A DNA stretch of 6,287 nt, from the NCBI GenBank assembly GCA_964424205.1, contig CAYRIF010000225.1:1-6287 (forward strand). Direction: 5' to 3'. This DNA comes from CAYRIF01 sp964424205. Lineage in GTDB: Bacteria > Bacteroidota > Bacteroidia > Cytophagales > Cyclobacteriaceae. Below the pieces are notes generated by a model that made no database searches, had not been told where the DNA came from, and saw only the letters and a program-made list of their open reading frames with translations. This document shows positions 6,115 through 6,287 of the stretch, one piece after another; the stretch's first letter is position 1; every line of letters starts with the position of its first letter. Position numbers and translations under genes: made by a program.

Positions 6115-6287
6115 ATGGGGTTTAGAAAATTGAAAGCATATATGAAGGGTTTTGACTTGGTATCTGAAATATTTCCCAAAGGAAGAAACCTATTCTCTTA
6201 CTGACCAAATTAGGAGGTCATCTCGTTCAGTTTGTATAAATATTTCAGAGAGATATAGAAAAAGGAGATATCCAAAGCATTTTATTA
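6115..6287 (+). pseudogene. Decayed four-helix-bundle protein (S23 / 23S rRNA intervening-sequence family), cut off by window edge
   Basis: Two overlapping frames together make one recognisable protein. From ATG 6115 the first frame reads MGFRKLKAYMKGFDLVSEI and then hits TGA at 6202-6204. From 6173 the +1 frame reads FPKEETYSLTDQIRRSS, then RSVCINISERYRKRRYPKHF, and stays open to the window end. Family members have about five or six more residues between the SEI and FPKEE parts, so a deletion of roughly 14-17 nt probably caused both the loss and the frameshift. The family's usual small residue in the SE(G/A)YR motif is Arg here, a further sign of decay. These proteins form small homo-oligomeric helical bundles of unclear function; some are encoded within 23S rRNA intervening sequences, many stand alone in Bacteroidetes. 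The rest of the gene is beyond the right edge. Confidence 0.78.

Noticed and set aside
1..6287. CRISPR array, tRNA, rRNA, insertion sequence or toxin-antitoxin module
   Set aside because: No regularly spaced repeats, no tRNA or rRNA motifs, no transposase-like frames or terminal inverted repeats were seen on either strand.

Overview
The window is AT-rich and looks chromosomal, most likely from a member of the Bacteroidetes (Bacteroidota). The reasons are a fused CcoN-CcoO oxidase gene, the gene order ccoI-ccoS-ccoNO, promoter elements of the Bacteroidetes type (TAnnTTTG), little Shine-Dalgarno signal, and a four-helix-bundle (S23-like) gene remnant of a kind common in that phylum. Genus cannot be read from this sequence.

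Layout. Positions 4742 to 1 (minus strand) hold part of a cbb3-type cytochrome c oxidase locus: ccoI (P1B copper ATPase, 815 aa, TTG start), ccoS (64 aa, overlapping ccoI by 4 nt), a 117-nt regulatory gap with two FNR/CRP-type palindromes and a -7 element, then the fused ccoNO gene. ccoNO is open for 662 codons and runs off the left edge without a stop, so its C-terminus lies outside the window. A 193-nt divergent region (4743-4935) separates ccoI from a plus-strand gene for a soluble PAS-type histidine kinase (4936-6006). The right end (6007-6287) holds a short period-7 repeat and a frameshifted, internally deleted four-helix-bundle gene that runs off the right edge.

How the parts fit. CcoNO is the catalytic core (heme b, heme b3-CuB) plus the membrane-anchored cytochrome c subunit of a high-affinity, proton-pumping terminal oxidase. 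CcoI exports copper needed for the CuB site, and CcoS is needed for maturation of the cofactor-loaded enzyme. The paired FNR-type sites just upstream of ccoNO suggest induction at low oxygen, while ccoIS appears to have its own promoter. The histidine kinase has no response regulator in view; a link to the oxidase is suggested only by its divergent position.

I found no convincing wholly new system. The most interesting points are the mirror-image pair of FNR-type boxes at near class II spacing, the inverted repeat midway between the divergent promoters, the non-acidic residue after the kinase's phospho-acceptor histidine, and the decayed four-helix-bundle gene next to a heptamer repeat.
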